Origin: Oehlia diaphana
Taxonomy: Eukaryota > Glomeromycota > Glomeromycetes > Glomerales > Glomeraceae
Reading direction: 5' to 3'
Assembly (NCBI GenBank): GCA_003833135.1
Contig: QZLH01000393.1
Coordinates: 8,908-72,907, forward strand
DNA: 64,000 nt
The position numbers and the translations under genes were made by a program. The notes below the pieces were generated by a model that was not told where the DNA came from, ran no database searches, and saw nothing but the letters and a program-made list of their open reading frames with translations. Shown here piece by piece: positions 58,325 to 64,000 of the stretch. Every line of letters starts with the position of its first letter. The first letter of the stretch is position 1.

Positions 58325-60457
58325 ATTTATCATATTTTGGAGGTGAGGTTGTCAGAGCGCGTTATAATTATATGATCATCATTAAATAAAATAAAAAGTA
58401 CAAGTATAAAACTAATGTGATTTTGTTTGCATCACGCGTGTTAAATAATTTATAACATATTTATGTATTTAAACGCGTGCAGACATACAATTCTAAAGTC
58501 TAAATAGATTATTATGTAATTTATTCATGCGACTACTTAAATGGGAAAATTTCCACTTTTACCAGTTAGATACATTATCAGGGTTTCATATAAATTTCCA
58601 ATTCTGGTAATTCGGTTAGCTTATAAATATTTTTCGTATAATTAATTATGTCTGAAAGAAAATAGTTGATAGTTATAAAAACTTTATGAAACAAAGGAAA
58701 GGTACGATGTTCAATTCCTTCATATTAAAAACACAATCTAAACTTTTAAAACTGTCTTTACTGAAGATATTCAGAAAAAGGATGGTTATTTTATTTATTC
58801 ATCTAAAGTATTTGAAATGGTATTTTTCAGTATACAGTAATTTCTAAAAGTTTAAAAAGATAAATGAAATTTTTCTAACATTTTTCTTTTTATATCATAT
58901 ATTTATTGTGGAAGTATCGACTTAAGATTACAACCGTGATATATTGATTCACTATCATCAGATGAACTTGAATTCCAGCCTTTAATTTACGTACGATTAA
59001 AAAACTAGATATGTTATGGAATTTAACTAATTTGTGATATATCGGCAGAAGATATTGTCTCTTTTAAAGTATATTCTTTTAGAGAAATACTACCAAATGA
59101 TTTGACTCAATAACATATTTACATATCATACGGAACCAAAAATATTATATAACTGAAACATTGAAGAAAGCAATGCAAAATCGCATTGCAAAGTAATTTC
59201 AACATTTTAATATTTTGCTAGTCGGGCCGCCTAATATTTTACTATCTTGTAACGGGTGAAGTTCAAAAATAATTAAAAATCAACTTTATCTCTATGATCT
59301 ATTTTGTCTTGGGTAATTACAAACATATGAATGGCTTTGGTATTTGCGGCTGGGTTTTATAACCGTATTCGAAAAAAATTTATATAAAATTTATTACATT
59401 TATTTTACAGCAATGATTTATTTATGTAAAATTAATATTTCACATTTTAATTGTATTTTGATATTTTAGAAAGGGCTTAGAACATCGTATTGTGTTCTTT
59501 CAACAACTGATTATATTTTTTTTAGATTAATTAACGTTACAACGTTACTTCATGTCCAATAACTTTCAACATGGCTGGAGATTCTTCTGCAATGGCAAAA
59601 TCCTCTCACGCTTCCAGGCGTAAAAGATGGAATAACTATTGTAACGAAAACTAATTCTGTCAATGGCAAAATCTTTATTGAGAAATTATTAACCATATTT
59701 AGATGCACTCATAACTTCTCTGATTATCATGATTATGATTTTAATCATCTTAACCTTTGTAGACATATGTTTGTCAATATAGCGAAATTATTTTGCAAAT
59801 TATTTCTGTATTTTTAGATTTATTTACTATAATGATTGCATAAATCTTATTTGGCTCCTAACGAAAACATTGTAATAAATAAAGAAACCATATACAGTAA
59901 ATATATAATAAATCATAATGGCCACTAATAACATCATTTAGTGCATTTGTATGTTTGTTTGTATTAGAGTTTAATACTTTAAGTGGACCTTCTCCTAATA
60001 AGCATAACACGAGTTTGATTTCAAATACTGGTTCTTAACTTACTTAAGATGGTTGATATACGTTCACGATTACCTCATTATAAAACGCCCATTTATTTAA
60101 CTAATTGTTAAATTCTTTATTATAAGATTACATAAAAACCGATTTTTGGTCAAGTTCAGTGCATTCAGTGCATTTTACGAAACATATTTAAGTTTATAAT
60201 TTACTCTTTTTGTAAATCTCAATGAATTCTACTTTTAATACATACGTTAATTACGTTATGGTGCTATTTCGTTATACTTGCATTAACTGATTAAATATTT
60301 TAATTTTCTTAATTAGTAAATTTAAAAAGATATTTACATGATTTCATATAACAAAATGTTTTTTTTTTTAATACAAAAAAAGTCTAAATATTACCACAAT
60401 TATTTAAGAAATGTAAGAATTTTAAACCATAAATAGTAAATTTGAAAAATAATTCCA
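58325..60457. other. AT-rich intergenic DNA
   Basis: No gene supported. A 27-codon frame (59571-59654, MAGDSSAMAKSSHASRRKRW) has a good-looking start but no continuation that I can find. It may be an exon remnant. Confidence 0.35.
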
Positions 60458-63400
60458 ATGGATGAAAAACAAGATGTTGATAATGAAATTGTGCCGCACA
60501 ACCCACGTGACCCGCATAATTCGCACAACGGAAAACAAGTATCTTTAGTATCTTTATCTCCTAACGGTAAATACATATAGCGAAGATGATAAATCAATTG
60601 AAGGATGGATTGTTGAAAATTCTGAACCGATACTACTAGACCCTGAAGCAAATGTAAATTATGAGGATGTTTATGAGATTAAAGTAAATGATAGTAAAAT
60701 TGTTTGCTTTGTGTATAAAATAATTGAATATGAATATCGTGTTGAAATTTTTCAAATGCCAAACAAAAATCAGCAAATTAAAGTTAATCCTCCGCCTGAA
60801 ATTTTGGAATCTAAGAAGATTAATTTCAAAAAAAGATGGGGATCTTGTAATATTCAATAATGATAAAATACATTCTGCACATGATAAGTTTAATGTCATA
60901 TCATAGACTATCATCACATGATGAAGTAATAGCAGGAGTATCTATCGATGATAATAATATATGGCTTATTTCTCCACATTATTTATTTCATTGGGACTTT
61001 GAAAAATTTCAATTGAAGTTTAGTTATTACGACAACTTATACTGATGAAGATGACGAAGGTGATAAAAGTAAAGATATTGACAAAAAGTTTACAGTAATA
61101 CATAAGGAAAGTTTAATCAGGATAAAATATTGTAATGAAATTGCAATTTTTTTTAAAAAGATATACATTTTCCAATTCGAAATATTCAATTAAAAGATAA
61201 CAATACAAAAATAGAATTTTGCAAAGTACAAATTAATGATTATCTTTTGGCTTTTAATTTACCTAGAAAAGACGAAAAACAGAATATAGCCTTATATAAT
61301 ATAAATGATATTAATAAACAACCCATAGATGCATCAATGATTTTTAATAAGAAGTAGTTTATCCTTTATGAATATAATTCAGAATCAAAGGAAGCATTTG
61401 GATTAGTTGATGGAAAATTTTCATATATTAATTTATTAGATTTAAATTGGCATGAATTTTTTGAATCTCATAAGGAAGATGATGATTTTTTTGGTTGGAT
61501 TAATTACTTGTATCAAACAAGTTATTATAATGTTACTTTGGCTTTTCCTGATATGGAAAATATTAGATCTTTACTTTCCGATAATATTAAACGTATTGAT
61601 AAATATGAAAATATCGATATAAATTTCAATAATCCAAAATATAAATGGAGAATGGACTAAAAAACGATAAACTCGATAAACTCTCAGTTTATTCAGATAA
61701 AGAATTTCTGTGTTTAAAAAATTTAGGTATCAAGTTGACGATGTTGAACTGGAAAATTCTTAATAATAATGCATTAGCATTACGATTTTGTTATAATCAT
61801 GGTGAATTTATAATAATATATGATTATGATATCCATAACAAACGTATTAAAACTCAATACTTTATTTACATAGAGGAAGGACGAATAAATTTTTCTGTAC
61901 CTATATTACCGATTATATATACAAAAGATATAGCAAACTTCAAAAAAGATAATAAACAATGTTTCACACAATTATCAGAAAGTATCGTTAGCATCATTGA
62001 AGACGAAAGATGTCTTGTGAAATATGGACCAACTTTATTATCAAATTTAGTAAAGTCGGCTGATCCAAAATTTACTCGTCATATAGAAGATATTTATAAC
62101 AAATGCATAAAACTTGTTAAAGAAGATCCAAAAAATTTCTGAATATTATTACATCATCTATGAATGATTTATATAAAAAGTATCCTGATTACATAACAAA
62201 ATTTAATTCTGAAATGTTTATGATTTAAGACCATTTTAGTGAAAGAATTCACAATGGGGATTATTCCCATTTTTGTACTCTTTGCAATGAAGTAGAAATT
62301 CGTAAAATGTAATATTATTAAATGTATCAAATTAATATTTGCAACAATCTTATTTTTGACTATTTTAATTTTATTTTTACCATTTATAACATTTATAATT
62401 ATGATTATTTGTTTTAATTATGGATCTAAGAAAAGCTCCGTCAACTATTCCAATTATTCCTATTATGCTGCTTGTAATTCCTTTAAACATTTTTATTAGT
62501 AAGCCATTTAATATGGAGAAACAACGCAAGCAACAAATTGTTCTTATCATACCTTATATAGATTATTCTCGTTATCCTTCAAAATATAGTTCGTGGAAGG
62601 AAATATTTTATCCTCAATCAAGTGTTTTTGTAAATACTTGTAAAAAAGAATTTTATTCAAATTGGAATGGTGAAGCAATTATTAATTTTAAATGGAAAGC
62701 ATTTGGAAGAATATATTATTTTATTATTTGGTTAATATTTATGGTTTTTCTTGTGTGTTTTACAATTGCTTCTTATCCTACAAATTCTATAACTCAAAAA
62801 GTTCGTATCAGTCTCTATAAAACTTCAATTGCTTTTGGATTTTTTCATCTTATATATTTGAATTAAGATAATTTATCTGGAATTCAAAAAAATATTTTTC
62901 AAGTATTTGGAATTTATTTGGTAAGTATATTTTTTAAGTTTTATCTTTAAAATTTATTAAACTCGAACTAACTTTTTTAAAAATCCAGATTTAAGTGCGT
63001 ACCTTTCTGCTACTATCGCGTCAATTTATTGGATTAAATATGATGACATACCAGACTGGGCACTGTCAATTTCATGTATATTATTAGATTTAAAATTTTT
63101 ACTTTTCTTTAGAATATTTGAATATTTTGGTGTTTATTTTGCAATAATTTTTGGAGTAGCCAAACGTGTATTTTCTTTTTTATTAGTATAGGCAATTATT
63201 ATTACAAGTTTTGCGCATGGTTTTTTTTTACTTTTACATCCTCGAAATCTTTTAGATTCATTAAATGAACAAAATCCAAGTGATCCAAATAATCCTTGGA
63301 CTCTTGAAATATTTTAAATGAAACACTTATTCAAGTTCCTAGTGAAAATACCAATTTATTTTATTCGTATCCTACTCTCTTCTTGCGACATATTTATTTT

Positions 63401-64000
63401 AACAGATAATCGTTAACGTTAATTAATATTTATCATAAAAATAACTTATACTAACTTTTTGGTCTGGATTTTAGGAAATCAAAATTCATTATCACCTTGG
63501 GCACCAAAACCAACAACTGAAAACACGATATTATTCATTATAATGGCAGTATTTTCATTCTTATTGTTATATATTTATGAATTTATTTATTGGTTTACTT
63601 AATATGGCGATTGAAAGGATAATGATAGAGTCTTGTATTTAGTACAAAAGCAGAAGTTTTAGAAGTAATTGAACTTTTTTATTTATTACCTCATCAAAGA
63701 CGCTGGAGATCTTGGTTTCCTGAAGTAATGTAAATATTTTATTATTATTATTATTATTATTTTAAAAAAAAATGAATACTATAAATTAATAATAACCTTT
63801 TATGGTTTAGTTATTGTCGTGTAGATGTTGATAAAACTCGAATATATATTAAAGAAGCAATTAAAAAAGGTACATGGAACATGGATGACTGGCCTGAAAT
63901 GAAACATAAAATTTTAACGCGTCTAAGCGTCGATGATGTTATTATAGATCTAGCAGGTTAATTTTAACTGTTTTATATTTGTTACGTATTTTTTTTTTTG
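60458..64000 (+). pseudogene. Ion-channel-like protein gene with multiple disablements, runs off the window
   Basis: The reading starts MDEKQDVDNEIVPHNPRDPH and meets TAG at 60578. Coding resemblance continues in other frames (EGWIVENSEPILLDPE; FSYINLLDLNWHEFFES), with a TAG at 61355. An open frame at 61645-62142 breaks by a one-base loss, and a TAA lies at 62226. Hydrophobic segments follow (RIYYFIIWLIFMVFLVCF; FRIFEYFGVYFAIIFGVAK; LFIIMAVFSFLLLYIYEF), with at least one canonical intron (62921-62988). An N-terminal cytosolic propeller-like part followed by an ion-transport domain resembles a channel family I recall from these fungi (TRP/Ion_trans-like). At least four disablements make it a pseudogene. 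The 3' end lies beyond 64000. Confidence 0.6.

Overview
The window looks like nuclear DNA of an arbuscular-mycorrhizal-type fungus (Glomeromycotina, Rhizophagus-like). The reasons are strong AT richness, genes split by many short GT-AG introns of about 50-100 nt, long poly-A/T tracts, eukaryotic housekeeping genes close to animal and early-fungal forms, and many decayed transposons. Also present is an AAA-ATPase/PD-(D/E)XK type protein of a kind I recall as expanded in these fungi. The species call is inference. No tRNA, rRNA or CRISPR was seen. Exon models were made by hand from splice signals, conserved protein motifs and reading phase. Every intact multi-exon model closes in frame.

Layout. 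1-4.0 kb: AT-rich repeats. 4.0-16.5 kb: a compact housekeeping block with a LAMMER kinase (+), a Myb/C2H2 factor (+), a zinc-finger/LysM protein (+), RLP24 (-), SNU13 (+), NEDD8 (-) and the succinate dehydrogenase flavoprotein SDHA (+). RLP24/SNU13 and NEDD8/SDHA are divergent pairs. 17.1-25.6 kb: a large DNA transposon with about 250-bp inverted ends, broken by a hAT-like element that itself carries a MITE, and by another insertion that contains a 653-nt assembly gap. 26.3-28.4 kb: a frameshifted AAA-ATPase/nuclease pseudogene. 28.7-30.5 kb: decayed partial copies of MIOS and SDHA joined to each other, best explained by an old tandem duplication spanning the SDHA-MIOS junction. 30.95-44.3 kb: MIOS/Sea4 (+), a glutamate-cysteine ligase modifier subunit (+), an unknown multi-pass membrane protein (+), a G-protein alpha subunit (-) and, divergent from it, a seven-helix receptor-like protein (+). 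44.1-45.9 kb: tandem duplication of the receptor and oxidase 3' ends with a TA-flanked MITE. 45.7-48.5 kb: a secreted multicopper oxidase (-). 48.5-60.4 kb: no convincing intact gene; poly-A/T, one assembly join, a decayed 2-kb tandem duplication and a small MITE. 60.46 kb to the end: a disrupted ion-channel-like pseudogene.

Themes. The intact genes cover nutrient and stress signalling (MIOS in the TORC1 pathway, G alpha plus a possible receptor, LAMMER kinase), RNA and ribosome biogenesis (SNU13, RLP24), protein modification (NEDD8), respiration (SDHA), glutathione synthesis and copper oxidase chemistry. The most notable points are an apparent U12-type AT-AC intron in MIOS, one-directional C-to-T/G-to-A decay of the duplicated SDHA/MIOS copies, the G alpha/seven-helix divergent pair, a LAMMER kinase whose signature reads LAMMEH, and a recurrent TCACGTGA palindrome in non-coding DNA.
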